Of a DNA stretch of 48,558 nt, positions 33,114-41,572 are shown piece by piece. The stretch covers positions 1-48,558 of the forward strand of contig JBBTQV010000047.1 in the NCBI GenBank assembly GCA_038065515.1, written 5' to 3'. Made by a program: the position numbers and the translations under genes. Below the pieces are notes generated by a model. The model saw only the letters and a list, made by a program, of their open reading frames with translations. It searched no databases and was not told where the DNA came from. Position 1 is the stretch's first letter; each line of letters begins with the position of its first letter. The stretch is from JAGOPO01 sp038065515 (lineage in GTDB: Bacteria; Patescibacteriota; Minisyncoccia; 2-02-FULL-40-12; GWA2-44-9).

Positions 33114-34799
33114 ATGAAGCGATTGCTGTTATTCATAATTCTCGGACTCCTGTGGGCATTTCCCGCGCATGCGTCACTCTTTTACGAGTTCAATCCTGAC
33201 TATTCTCAAAGCCTGCTCGTAGCATCCTCAGAAACTGTCTCCGAAATATTTCTCCCCTTGAACGATTATCTCGGGGCTCTTGATTTTTGGGTCAGTAACG
33301 CCAATACAGCAGGTGATGCAACTTTTACGATGTACAACGCAGCCGGAACGGTGGTAGCGGAGCGAACGGTTGCGGTTCCCGCAATCGCTGATACGGCGGA
33401 CGGTACGCGGCTGCGCGTGACCTTGCCCGCACAGATTGCCGTAACCTCAAACGCAGCGTATCGCATCCGCATTGTCACCGCGACACCCACATTCCGTTTG
33501 TACTATGCCGACGCAACACAGCTGTTGGCTCACAACGGAGTTCCGCTACCGTCATACACCGGCGGACTGGCACGCATAGGAACCGATGACATGGGATTCA
33601 GCTTCAAGTTTGCGCTCTATGAGAACCATGAGACCGCACCGCCCCTATTGACCGGGGTTACCGTTACACAGCAGAATCCGCATCAAGCCACTATCAACTT
33701 CAATGCAAATGAACCGGTAGACCGCCATCTGCAATACGGAAGTACAACCATCAATTGGAATGGCGAGTACTCTTCATGCGCTCCGAATATACAGGCCTGT
33801 ACGGTAACACTGGCAGTCTCTCCCGCTACAACCTATCAGTACACGCTTACCGTACAAGATGTGTGGGGAAACCAAACGACAACGACGGGAACATTTACCA
33901 CATTGGACGAGGGTCAGACCCCTGCACCGACTCCGACCGCTACACCCACCCCTACGATTAGTGTCACAATAACCCCGACGCCGACGGCCACACCGGACAC
34001 CACCGGCCCATCATTGAGTAATGTCCGCCTTGTTTCTTCAACACCGAACAGCGCCGCGTTTGCGTGGACAACGAACGAAGCCGCGAACAGTTTGGTTGTT
34101 GTCCAAATGCTCCCGCTGTTCATCTCTGCCGGAGCGAATAATGACAGCGCGTTGGAGCTTGAACATTTTGTGAGCGTAGGCGCCCTTACCTCCGATACAT
34201 TGTACCGCGCCACAATTACATCGTCTGACATTGCCGGTAATTCAGGAGTGGCGACGCTTGACTTTATGACACCTCGGTTGACGCCAACGCCCAGCCCCGG
34301 AACGACAGTACCTCCTCCCGCCATTGTGTCACCCGCTCCGGCACCGAGTAGTACACCCGCAGTATCAGGTTCGAGTGATAATCCACAACTCACCTGGTCT
34401 CCACCTATTGGTGGTGAACCGTCAAACGGATACCGCATTGATATCTTCGACAGTGCGAACAATTTGATTAAGACCATTACCGTTGCACCCGGACAACATC
34501 AGATTGCCTTGGGTGCACTCCCGACGGGTAACAACCGCGTCGTGGTGTACGCAAACAATAACGGTGTATTTGAAAAAGTTGCCGCGCCGACAGCGATAAC
34601 CACGCGACCGCCGAAACCATTTCTCGAGCGCGCGCTGGGAGCTTTGCCGTATATTCTCGGCGGCGTTGTTTTTGTCATACTCGGAGCGGTTGTTGTTACG
34701 AAGCTCCGTATGCCAAAAACGCCTCCCATGCCTCCGGCGGTCGTTCCCGTTGCACCATCGCCGATTACCGTAAGTCCATCAACGACCGCGGCTGAATAA
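33114..34799 (+). CDS. Secreted Fn3-like surface protein with C-terminal anchor
   Basis: 561 aa. Signal peptide (KRLLLFIILGLLWAFPAHA), a beta-rich domain (about residues 20-170), then two fibronectin-III-like modules (about 175-265 and 298-388) separated by a Thr/Pro linker (TPTATPTPTISVTITPTPT). A second Pro-rich linker leads to another beta domain (WSPPIGGEPSNGYRIDIFD) and a final membrane span (YILGGVVFVILGAVVV) with a short Pro-rich cytoplasmic tail. It should be displayed on the cell surface. Next to the pilin gene, so a role in surface contact is possible but unproven. Confidence 0.8.
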   Translation: MKRLLLFIILGLLWAFPAHASLFYEFNPDYSQSLLVASSETVSEIFLPLNDYLGALDFWVSNANTAGDATFTMYNAAGTVVAERTVAVPAIADTADGTRLRVTLPAQIAVTSNAAYRIRIVTATPTFRLYYADATQLLAHNGVPLPSYTGGLARIGTDDMGFSFKFALYENHETAPPLLTGVTVTQQNPHQATINFNANEPVDRHLQYGSTTINWNGEYSSCAPNIQACTVTLAVSPATTYQYTLTVQDVWGNQTTTTGTFTTLDEGQTPAPTPTATPTPTISVTITPTPTATPDTTGPSLSNVRLVSSTPNSAAFAWTTNEAANSLVVVQMLPLFISAGANNDSALELEHFVSVGALTSDTLYRATITSSDIAGNSGVATLDFMTPRLTPTPSPGTTVPPPAIVSPAPAPSSTPAVSGSSDNPQLTWSPPIGGEPSNGYRIDIFDSANNLIKTITVAPGQHQIALGALPTGNNRVVVYANNNGVFEKVAAPTAITTRPPKPFLERALGALPYILGGVVFVILGAVVVTKLRMPKTPPMPPAVVPVAPSPITVSPSTTAAE

Positions 34800-35322
34800 C
34801 AATGTAGCGCCGCTTGAACGCGGGTAAGAATGCTTTTAATGCCAAAGCTTTGCGTCCCTCTCGTTCGCTCATCTCTTCAGGGTCATTGAGAAACACAAGT
34901 CCGTCGTGTGCGCCGGTGAGCACGACGATGTGGCCTCCTTTTCGGTACGGGTCCAAACCGGCAAAGACGCTTACCAATATCGGACCGCTCTCAATCTCTT
35001 TCACAAGTAAATCCCATGCCTCCGATAGGCTCTTCGGTGTCGGCCCGTTTGGCGCATAATCAACATTGAATCCCGTATAGCCGAAATGCCGGGCAACCTC
35101 CACGAGGCCTTTGTGCGACCATCCGACGCCCGGAAGATATGCGCCGTTACGAAGGCCTTGTGCCAGCACTTCCTCAAGAGTCGCGGTGCGATGCACAGCA
35201 TTGAGGCCGTGCCAATAATCCATGACCATCTTCAACGCGGTGATACCGCAACCGCGGGCACGCCACTCATGGTGGCCCAAGTCCGTATACTGCGAGGAAA
35301 ATGGGACATGATACGATGGCAT
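34765..35322 (-). CDS. C39-like cysteine peptidase (peptidase_C39_2 type)
   Basis: 185 aa. The catalytic Cys lies in WRARGCGITALKMVMDYW, the His in KGGHIVVLTGAH and the Asp/Asn in LVFLNDPEE, in the order of the C39/papain-like family. No signal peptide or transporter domain, so it probably acts inside the cell or is a toxin/processing enzyme of unknown target. Its 3' end overlaps the convergent surface-protein gene by 35 nt. Confidence 0.82.
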   Translation of the reverse strand: MPSYHVPFSSQYTDLGHHEWRARGCGITALKMVMDYWHGLNAVHRTATLEEVLAQGLRNGAYLPGVGWSHKGLVEVARHFGYTGFNVDYAPNGPTPKSLSEAWDLLVKEIESGPILVSVFAGLDPYRKGGHIVVLTGAHDGLVFLNDPEEMSEREGRKALALKAFLPAFKRRYIVIQPRSLMDLR

Positions 35323-35377
35323 GTATGGTGGGTCAAATCTTCGTATTGTCTCAATGGCTATTGGCGGACCGCGAGTG

Positions 35378-35450
35378 TGGACCGTACCAGATTCGAACTG
35401 GTGACCTCCTCATTGCAAATGAGGCGCTCTACCAACTGAGCTAACGGCCC
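35378..35450 (-). tRNA. tRNA-Ala (TGC)
   Basis: A 73-nt cloverleaf. Acceptor GGGCCGT/ACGGTCC with the G3-U70 alanine identity pair, D-arm AGCTCAGTTGGTAGAGC, anticodon loop TTTGCAA, T-arm with GTTCGAATC. The 3' CCA is not encoded. It is 6 nt downstream of the tRNA-Ile. Confidence 0.95.
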
Positions 35451-35456
35451 GAATGG

Positions 35457-35531
35457 TGGTGGGCGCACTAGGAATCGAACCTAGGGCCTCCGTCTTATCA
35501 GGACGGCGTTATACCACTTAACTATGCGCCC
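35457..35531 (-). tRNA. tRNA-Ile (GAT)
   Basis: Acceptor GGGCGCA/TGCGCCC perfectly paired, anticodon stem CCGTC/GACGG around loop CTGATAA (anticodon GAT), T-arm CTAGG-TTCGATT-CCTAG, discriminator A and encoded CCA. Cotranscribed with tRNA-Ala. The Ile-Ala pair is normally found in 16S-23S spacers. Confidence 0.95.
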
Positions 35532-35557
35532 ATTCTTTCTTTTGTGAAATACGGCCA

Positions 35558-35586
35558 ATAATAACAGTAAAATCACTTTCTGACAA
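35558..35586 (-). promoter_or_regulatory. Promoter of the tRNA-Ile/tRNA-Ala unit
   Basis: TTGTCA (35581-35586), 17-nt spacer, TATTAT (35558-35563) on the minus strand, about 27 nt before the tRNA-Ile 5' end. Confidence 0.78.
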
Positions 35587-35612
35587 TAAGTAAGCCGATA
35601 GCACGGAAAGTA

Positions 35613-35641
35613 TTGCCAAATTTGACTGGACATGCTATTAT
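35613..35641 (+). promoter_or_regulatory. Promoter of the uracil-DNA glycosylase gene
   Basis: TTGCCA (35613-35618), 17-nt spacer, TATTAT (35636-35641), with an upstream TG (TGCTATTAT). Twelve nt to ATG 35654, so the leader is only about 6 nt. Confidence 0.65.
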
Positions 35642-35653
35642 CAAGCAATCAAT

Positions 35654-36208
35654 ATGACTGACACGAAGACACTCACTTCGGTCAATAAGGCCCTCAAAGA
35701 GAAGTTTAAGGGCCACAAGCTCGTGTTCGGACAAGGCGCGATCGGTTCCCGGGTCCTCGTCGTCAGCGAAATGCTCGACCCCCACGGCGAAAAGGACGGC
35801 ACACCGGTTGGCGGTCCGCACATGAAGCTACTCGCGAAGCTCCTCAAAGAAGCGGGTATCGACCGTCGCAAAGTGTATGTGACCAATGTGGTGAAGTACC
35901 GTCCGGTAGCCGACAAGCAACCGACCCCGAAGGAAATCAAGAGTCATGCCTCATTCCTGAAGGAAGAAATCCGCACGGTGAATCCGGAGATTGTGGTCAC
36001 ACTGGGCAACCTGGCGCTCAACGGCGTCGGCCTGCGCATCCCCGTGGAAAATGTTCACGGACGCACATTCCCGCTGGGCACATACCGGCTGCTGCCGACA
36101 TTCCACCCCGAACGCGCTCTGCGGGACCCAGGCGCAAAGACACTCCTGGAAGCGGATTTCGCAAAACTCAAAGAACTCTTCAAGTCTCCCAAGCCCGAAG
36201 CAAACTAG
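35654..36208 (+). CDS. Uracil-DNA glycosylase superfamily protein
   Basis: 184 aa. The layout matches family 4/5 UDGs: VLVVSEMLDPHGEKDGTPVGGPHMKLL at the catalytic loop, VYVTNVVKYRPVADKQPTPKEI, VVTLGNLAL, and the C-terminal HPERALRDP with the catalytic His. The four Cys that bind a 4Fe-4S cluster in family 4 are absent, and the usual GEAPG motif is altered, so it is a cluster-free relative. Probable role is removal of uracil or another damaged base from DNA. Confidence 0.82.
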   Translation: MTDTKTLTSVNKALKEKFKGHKLVFGQGAIGSRVLVVSEMLDPHGEKDGTPVGGPHMKLLAKLLKEAGIDRRKVYVTNVVKYRPVADKQPTPKEIKSHASFLKEEIRTVNPEIVVTLGNLALNGVGLRIPVENVHGRTFPLGTYRLLPTFHPERALRDPGAKTLLEADFAKLKELFKSPKPEAN

Positions 36209-36216
36209 GAAGTTGC

Positions 36217-36239
36217 ATGTTAAGGGGCCCCCTTAACAT
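36217..36239. terminator. Palindrome between convergent genes
   Basis: ATGTTAAGGG and CCCTTAACAT arms around GCC. Lies between the UDG gene (+) and transketolase C (-) and could serve both; no T-run. Confidence 0.5.
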
Positions 36240-36270
36240 CTTCTATTCCGGCATTTCCATTGCTGACACA

Positions 36271-37218
36271 CTAGCGCTTTCTGGCAACAACTTTCCTGAC
36301 TGCGCTGATGATGCCTTCCGCGGTCAGGCCGAATGCTTTCATCAGTTCATCGGGACTTCCAGATTCCCCGAATCGGTCCTGCGTACCGACGAATTCAATG
36401 GGAACGGGAGCACGGCGTGCCAGCACTTCGGCGACAGCTGAACCCATGCCACCGGCAACCTGATGCTCTTCAGCGGTCACGACCGCGCCGCAGGCCTGCG
36501 CGGCGGCGGTGATTGTTTCTTCATCCATCGGCTTTATCGTGTGATTATTGATGACCGTGCATTTGATGCTGTCTTTTGCTAGCGCGTCCGCAGCAAGAAG
36601 CGCTTCATATACCAGTGTACCGCAGGCGATGATTGCAACATCTGTGCCCTGCCGGAAGTTTTCGGCTTTTCCGATGGTGAACGGCGAGTCAGGAGTTGTG
36701 ATAACCGGTGACTTTTCGCGGCCAAGCCGCAGATAGGTCGGCTGTCCGTTGAACGCTGCCGCAACCGTCGCCTTTTCGGCCTCGATGGCATCGCAGGGCA
36801 CGATAACGACCATACGCGGGAGCACCCGCATCAGTGCAATGTCTTCGAGCGCCTGATGCGTTGCGCCATCCGGTCCTACGCTGATACCGGCGTGCGCACC
36901 TGCGATTTTGACCGGCATGTTGTTGAGGCAGATATTGGTGCGAATTTGCTCATTGTTGCGGCCCGGACTGAAGGTAGCATAGCTGGAGATGAACGGTATC
37001 TTTCCCGTAGCCGCCATGCCGGAGGCGATAACCGCCATGTTTTGCTCGGCGATGCCAACCTCGATAAACCGATGGGGGAATTTCTCGGCGAACCAGTGGC
37101 TCCGTGTGGATTCAGTGAGATCGGCGCACAGCACGACAATGCGTTCGTCCTGCTCACCCGCGCGAACCAAACCTTTGCCGTATCCATCGCGAATTGCAAT
37201 AAGTTCGGACTTGTTCAT
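36271..37218 (-). CDS. Transketolase, C-terminal subunit
   Basis: 315 aa. Pyrimidine-binding and C-terminal domains of transketolase: VVLCADLTESTRSHWFAEKFPHRFIEVGIAEQNM carries the Glu that activates thiamine diphosphate, then GPDGATHQALEDIALMRVLP and a C-terminal swivel domain. The N-terminal half is coded separately at 41573-42436, so the enzyme is a split two-subunit form. ATG 37218 is preferred because it lies 4 nt after the upstream stop; an ATG at 37248 would overlap it. Last gene of the operon from gap. Confidence 0.92.
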   Translation of the reverse strand: MNKSELIAIRDGYGKGLVRAGEQDERIVVLCADLTESTRSHWFAEKFPHRFIEVGIAEQNMAVIASGMAATGKIPFISSYATFSPGRNNEQIRTNICLNNMPVKIAGAHAGISVGPDGATHQALEDIALMRVLPRMVVIVPCDAIEAEKATVAAAFNGQPTYLRLGREKSPVITTPDSPFTIGKAENFRQGTDVAIIACGTLVYEALLAADALAKDSIKCTVINNHTIKPMDEETITAAAQACGAVVTAEEHQVAGGMGSAVAEVLARRAPVPIEFVGTQDRFGESGSPDELMKAFGLTAEGIISAVRKVVARKR

Positions 37219-37222
37219 ATCA

Positions 37223-37597
37223 TTACGGATTACAACTGCCGCATACATTTGTCATCGTTAGCGAATCGGCCTGATTGGCTTTCAGCGCGCGGCACACAGT
37301 CCGCTGTCCGTCGCTGTCGCATGAATCCCCCACATCCTGACTGGCAAACGAACCGGAAAAATCCAGCCCGAGCACCGCCGGAGCGGTGGGAAGCCCTTGC
37401 ATGATGGCGGCGTACAATTCCTGTTTTTTGGTTCTCGTCACATCGCTCTTCTCAATGGTTGTGACAATAAATGCCATGCGTTTTTGCGAAGCGGCTTGCA
37501 CCGAATGCGCCTGCAGGTACTGCCATCCGCCGAACAGAAACGATGCTCCGGCGAGGAAGAACATCACAGCAGGGAAGATGGCGCGCTTTTCCACCAT
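37223..37597 (-). CDS. Small membrane-anchored Cys protein A
   Basis: 124 aa from ATG 37597 (MVEKRAIFPAVMFFLAGASFLFGGW). One N-terminal span, a helical stretch, then a segment (AAIMQGLPTAPAVLGLDFSGS) and four closing Cys (DSCDSDGQRTVC and NVCGSCNP) suggesting disulfides outside the cell. It resembles the next-upstream gene product in layout and in the PAVLGLD/PPVIDLS-like segment, so the two are likely paralogues. One nt separates them (TGAcATG). Function unknown. Confidence 0.65.
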   Translation of the reverse strand: MVEKRAIFPAVMFFLAGASFLFGGWQYLQAHSVQAASQKRMAFIVTTIEKSDVTRTKKQELYAAIMQGLPTAPAVLGLDFSGSFASQDVGDSCDSDGQRTVCRALKANQADSLTMTNVCGSCNP

Positions 37598-37598
37598 G

Positions 37599-38030
37599 TC
37601 AGCGGGTAAAACAGTCCAGACATCCAAGACCGTCGATATTTAATTTTATTTGGGATGCCTGTACGCAGGCATCCCCCACACCCTTACCGCGCAAACAGGA
37701 GGCATTGAGACCGGCCAGCTGTCCCGCAAGGTTCACACAATTACTGACAAGCGCTTCGGAACACACGGGACCCTGCACCGGCGTGTCGGCACTGGAACGG
37801 GACAAGTCTATGACGGGTGGAGGCGTTCCGAATGTTCCCAGCGCCGCATCAACGATACTGGCCTTTGCGGCAGGACCGATGCTCGCATTGTTGACCGCGC
37901 CGATGACGCGATACGCCTGTTCGTACACAAAACCCTTGGCGTTACCGGCTTCGATATTCTTGTAGACACCGAAGCTCAATGACGCAACCGATATCAAAAC
38001 CGAGAATATCATGGTCAGATCGCGCAGCAT
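37599..38030 (-). CDS. Small membrane-anchored Cys protein B
   Basis: 143 aa from ATG 38030; a TTG at 38039 directly after the upstream stop is an alternative. An N-terminal span (LTMIFSVLISVASLSFGVY), a helix, TFGTPPPVIDLSRSS, then an exported region with about six Cys ending GLGCLDCFTR. Paralogue of the following gene. Position right behind a cohesin protein suggests a part in the same surface structure. Confidence 0.65.
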   Translation of the reverse strand: MLRDLTMIFSVLISVASLSFGVYKNIEAGNAKGFVYEQAYRVIGAVNNASIGPAAKASIVDAALGTFGTPPPVIDLSRSSADTPVQGPVCSEALVSNCVNLAGQLAGLNASCLRGKGVGDACVQASQIKLNIDGLGCLDCFTR

Positions 38031-38039
38031 AGAAGACAA

Positions 38040-38756
38040 TCAGGAACGGAAGTCCGGCGGGTTTTTGTGTGCTTCGTCGGAATACGACTTCGCTTCATTG
38101 CGGCGGAACGCATCACTCCCCGCATACCCGACATACAGAAGCGCGACGATACTGCCAACGATAAGAGCCAGAATGGTTGTCTCACCCGGCCCTGTCTGCA
38201 CCTGTGCGACACCGCCGATAGAAGTCGGGCTTGGTGTGGGGGTGTATGAGTAGTACGGGGTCGGAGTCAGCGTTGCTGCTCCTGCTGTTACAACCGACAG
38301 GGTAACGGGGCTTGTAGCGCCCAACACAGTAGCGTTCGTGTTTTCTGTTATGGCAATTGCCGTTGGCACTCCGAATGTCAGCGGCGCAGAACCGGCCGCT
38401 TTTCCACGGAACACCAGTGTAAAGGCCATCCCTGTACCCGCACGGGCGGGATTGGAGCCGGCCGAGAAGTTCATCCGTCCGACAACATTATCGATGGTTG
38501 CCGTTCCCAGTCCGCTGCTGAAAAAACTGCCTTTGTCGATAGACACACCTTCAAGTTTGTCGGCCGGGTAGCGCACTTCGAGCGTCGCCGCGGACACCGT
38601 TCGGTCGTTGGCGTTGATGTCAACGGTCACGGTGATAAGCTGACCAACGGTAACCGATTGCATTGCGCTCTGCATGGTAAGCGACGGTTCAACCGCAGCC
38701 AGCGCCGTCAGCGGCATGAGAAGCGTAAACGCGAGAATGGAGATGGGGTATCGCAT
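38040..38756 (-). CDS. Anchored cohesin-domain protein
   Basis: 238 aa. Signal peptide (MRYPISILAFTLLMPLTALA), then a domain of about 130 residues with the cohesin pattern: VTVGQLITVTVDINANDRTVSAATLEVRYPADKLEGVSIDKGSFF, GRMNFSAGS, GMAFTLVFRGKAAGSAPLTFG. A Thr/Pro/Ser linker (TLTPTPYYSYTPTPSPTS) and a membrane span (ILALIVGSIVALLYVGYAG) with a short cytoplasmic tail follow. Cohesins bind dockerins; two dockerin proteins are coded directly upstream. Binding between them is inferred. Confidence 0.8.
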   Translation of the reverse strand: MRYPISILAFTLLMPLTALAAVEPSLTMQSAMQSVTVGQLITVTVDINANDRTVSAATLEVRYPADKLEGVSIDKGSFFSSGLGTATIDNVVGRMNFSAGSNPARAGTGMAFTLVFRGKAAGSAPLTFGVPTAIAITENTNATVLGATSPVTLSVVTAGAATLTPTPYYSYTPTPSPTSIGGVAQVQTGPGETTILALIVGSIVALLYVGYAGSDAFRRNEAKSYSDEAHKNPPDFRS

Positions 38757-38763
38757 AGACAGA

Positions 38764-39834
38764 TTATTTCGTTATAGTTCCGAAAAAAGTAACAACCGCA
38801 TTAAAGTCCACAATATCTATTACTCCGTCTTTGTTTTCATCGCCAAGCACTGCGCTACTGGGCACTTTCCCGAAATTCGCCACGACAATGTTGAAGTCCG
38901 ATATATCCACCTTGCCATCAACATTCACATCACCCCGGATTGGGGCCTGCGCAGTAATCGTCGCCTGCGCAACGGTAACCGTTGCTGTCGCCGTTGCGAT
39001 TCCGCCCGGACCCGTCGCGGTCAGCGTATAGATTTTTGCTGTCACGGGACTTACGGAAACCGAGGTTCCCGTGACAGCACCGACGCCATTGTCGATGGAG
39101 ATGGAAGTAGCGTTGCTTACCGTCCAGGAAAGCACGGAAGATCTGCCGCTCGTAATAGAGTCGGGAGTCGCAATAAATGACGAAATGGAGGGGCCCGGAG
39201 TAGCTGTGGCAACAATGCTCTGAACGCATGCCCTGTTGCTCCAACCGGCAAGAGTCATATCAAGGACATTGGTGTCCACCCCCTTGGCGGTCACCAGAGT
39301 GTTTGCCATGTCAACAGTGGCGCATACCTGCTTTGCGGTTGAATCTGTCGGCAAAGAATAATCGACGGTAGCCACGGTTGTTGCGCTCAAGGCGCCCGGC
39401 TGACCGGCAGGGATACCGGCGGCGAAACTTAAGATGCCACCGGCCAGCAGATGCGCCGGTTCCAAAATCTGACTGAATACCGTGGAACCGATGAGCCCGC
39501 TGACATTGGTGAATGTAGCGTCGGAAATACCCGCCCTGAACTGGAAACCGGTAATCTCGAGGTCTCCGGGCTCCAGAACGAATCGCACTTTGGATGCCGC
39601 CTCATCAAATACAGGGTAGAGCTTGACCGAATTCGTGACCGGCGGCCCAAGTGCCCCGGGTTCTGCCGCAAAGAACCGGCCTACATCAATCCCGTAGCGC
39701 GGACCGAAATATACTACCGCCGCAGCGATAACGACAAGAACACTGACAACCATGAGCACTTTTGTGCGGGCTGACATTCCACTCGCCTGAACAACCGGCG
39801 TTCCCATACCGACACCTTGTGTTGGAGTATCCAT
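38764..39834 (-). CDS. Anchored Ig-like protein with C-terminal dockerin
   Basis: 356 aa. One N-terminal span (TKVLMVVSVLVVIAAAVVYFG), a beta-rich domain that may be cohesin-like (about residues 68-205, LEPGDLEITGFQFRAGISDATF), an Ig/PKD-like domain (about 213-285, ISSFIATPDSITSGRSSVLSW) and a type I dockerin with two calcium-loop repeats (GDVNVDGKVDISDFNIVVANFG and GDENKDGVIDIVDFNAVVTFFG). Asp/Asn ligands are complete in both loops. Would display a dockerin, and perhaps a cohesin-like module, on the surface. Confidence 0.82.
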   Translation of the reverse strand: MDTPTQGVGMGTPVVQASGMSARTKVLMVVSVLVVIAAAVVYFGPRYGIDVGRFFAAEPGALGPPVTNSVKLYPVFDEAASKVRFVLEPGDLEITGFQFRAGISDATFTNVSGLIGSTVFSQILEPAHLLAGGILSFAAGIPAGQPGALSATTVATVDYSLPTDSTAKQVCATVDMANTLVTAKGVDTNVLDMTLAGWSNRACVQSIVATATPGPSISSFIATPDSITSGRSSVLSWTVSNATSISIDNGVGAVTGTSVSVSPVTAKIYTLTATGPGGIATATATVTVAQATITAQAPIRGDVNVDGKVDISDFNIVVANFGKVPSSAVLGDENKDGVIDIVDFNAVVTFFGTITK

Positions 39835-39850
39835 ATGAATAATTATACAT

Positions 39851-41569
39851 CTACTGCCCGAAATGCGAAACGATATCGTTGAAATCGAGGATGCTCACTT
39901 TGCCGTCTCCGTTAACATCGCCCAGTATGTTTGCGCCGGTCTGGCCAAAGTGCGAAACGGCTATATTAAAATCGAGAATATCTACTCTATCATCGCCGTT
40001 GGAGTCGCCTTGGGTACTGCTCAACGGACCGGCTGCGCTTTCGTTGCTCCGACATGTTTCCCCGGCGCATATCTTCATCGCATTCACCTTATCCCGAAGT
40101 CCATACTGGGCGATGAGCGATTCGGCGCGCACCGGGTCAAGCACGACAATGTTGCTTAGTTCATACGGATCAGCCTGCACATCATACAGTTCGGTTTCTC
40201 CGTTGACATACTCGACATACTTGTAAGCCCGGGTCCGGATGCCGTATGTTTGGGGATAGGGAGCGTCACCGGTCGGCCAATTTTCAATCAAGAAGTTGCG
40301 GCGCCAGTTGTTCAGGGAGAGAGTGTCATTCGGCATTCCGGGCGCCAGAAGCGAACGGAACGATTTGCCGTCCATAAAGCCCGGAACTGCCGCCCCGGCA
40401 ATCTCAGCAAATGTAGGGGTAAGATCGTGGTCCATAATAAAATAGTCCAGATATTGCCCCGCCCCGACTCCCGGACCCCGTATGATAAGTGGTACACGAA
40501 TGGATTCTTCGTACGCCAGTCCTTTGCCTTTTGGAATTCGATGTTCGCCCAATTGATATCCGTTATCAGACATGAAAACGATATAGGTATTTTCGAGACG
40601 CCCATCGGACTGTAACTCTTTAATGACTCTCGCAACCATTTCTTCAACTCCGAGCATCATCTGTAACCGTTCACGGAAATCCGCATCAATTTTTGCGATA
40701 CTCGGGTCTCCCGTATCGGGAAGCGGCGTCGGATATATCTGTTGCAACCACTGTGGTTTGTCTTGCATATCCGTCTCGTTGAACGCAAGTCCACGTGGAG
40801 CTTGCACTCCGGTAAACTGCGTCTCGGAACCGGGAGCTCCGGGTCCGGGTTCGTGAGGAGCGGGAGGAGTCAGGTACAGGAAGAATGGCTTCCCTTGGTC
40901 ACGCGTTTCACGGATAAAATTCAGCGCTTTTTCCGTCAGCACCGTCGTGCTGTAATCAGCGGGGCTGGACCCATAGCTTATCGAGGCACCCCCGAGATGG
41001 CCGGGGATATCATTTTCGAACATCGCGTAGTTATACTTCGCCATGGATAACGCACCGACCCACCGGTCCCATCCGGGCGGGATGTGCGGAGGCGTATGCA
41101 CGCCATACTTGTTGAGATACTTACCGATTAAGGCAGTTTGATAGCCTGCATCATGAAGCCACACCGCCAGCGTCGAGGATTCCAACGGCTTGAATACTTC
41201 AGCCCCGCCATTCGGTTGTGCATTCGTAAGTACGCCGGTGTTGTGTGAGTACTGCCCACGGAGAAAAGAAGAGCGCATCGGGCAGCACAACGCATTCGGT
41301 GTTATAGCATACCTGAATGTCGTACCGAGATCTTGAAGATACGCCTTGATGGTTGTGAGGTACGGCATCTCCTTCCACGACAAGTCGTCAGCAAGAATGA
41401 AAACGATGTTCGGCCGCCCGACAGTCGCCGGCGGCCCGAGGAATGACGGTTGTGCCGCAGAAATAAGGCCAACCTGCTGTGTCACACCGAATCGCGATGC
41501 GAGCAAGCTGCCCGCAATCAACAAGAGGACTCCTCCGAGTACCAGTGATTTTTTTAGTTCGGGATGCAT
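39851..41569 (-). CDS. Membrane-anchored sulfatase with C-terminal dockerin
   Basis: 572 aa. N-terminal anchor (LVLGGVLLLIAGSLLASRFG), then an alkaline-phosphatase-fold sulfatase: PNIVFILADDLSW metal site, C-x-P-x-R formylglycine motif in LCCPMRSSFLRGQYSHNTGV (Cys95), GKYLNKYG, and FMSDNGYQLGEHRIPKGKGLAYEESIRVPLIIRGPG. It resembles N-acetylglucosamine-6-sulfatase-type enzymes. The last 60 residues are a type I dockerin (GDSNGDDRVDILDFN and GDVNGDGKVSILDFND). Met at the position of the usual Ser in CxPSR is unusual. It needs a formylglycine-generating enzyme, not seen here. Confidence 0.88.
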   Translation of the reverse strand: MHPELKKSLVLGGVLLLIAGSLLASRFGVTQQVGLISAAQPSFLGPPATVGRPNIVFILADDLSWKEMPYLTTIKAYLQDLGTTFRYAITPNALCCPMRSSFLRGQYSHNTGVLTNAQPNGGAEVFKPLESSTLAVWLHDAGYQTALIGKYLNKYGVHTPPHIPPGWDRWVGALSMAKYNYAMFENDIPGHLGGASISYGSSPADYSTTVLTEKALNFIRETRDQGKPFFLYLTPPAPHEPGPGAPGSETQFTGVQAPRGLAFNETDMQDKPQWLQQIYPTPLPDTGDPSIAKIDADFRERLQMMLGVEEMVARVIKELQSDGRLENTYIVFMSDNGYQLGEHRIPKGKGLAYEESIRVPLIIRGPGVGAGQYLDYFIMDHDLTPTFAEIAGAAVPGFMDGKSFRSLLAPGMPNDTLSLNNWRRNFLIENWPTGDAPYPQTYGIRTRAYKYVEYVNGETELYDVQADPYELSNIVVLDPVRAESLIAQYGLRDKVNAMKICAGETCRSNESAAGPLSSTQGDSNGDDRVDILDFNIAVSHFGQTGANILGDVNGDGKVSILDFNDIVSHFGQ

Positions 41570-41572
41570 GGG

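Noticed and set aside
35086..35439. Open frame across the tRNA-Ala and the C39 gene
   Set aside because: It is antisense to both; its end is the familiar false peptide (TRFELVTSSLQMRRSTN) made by reading a tRNA gene.
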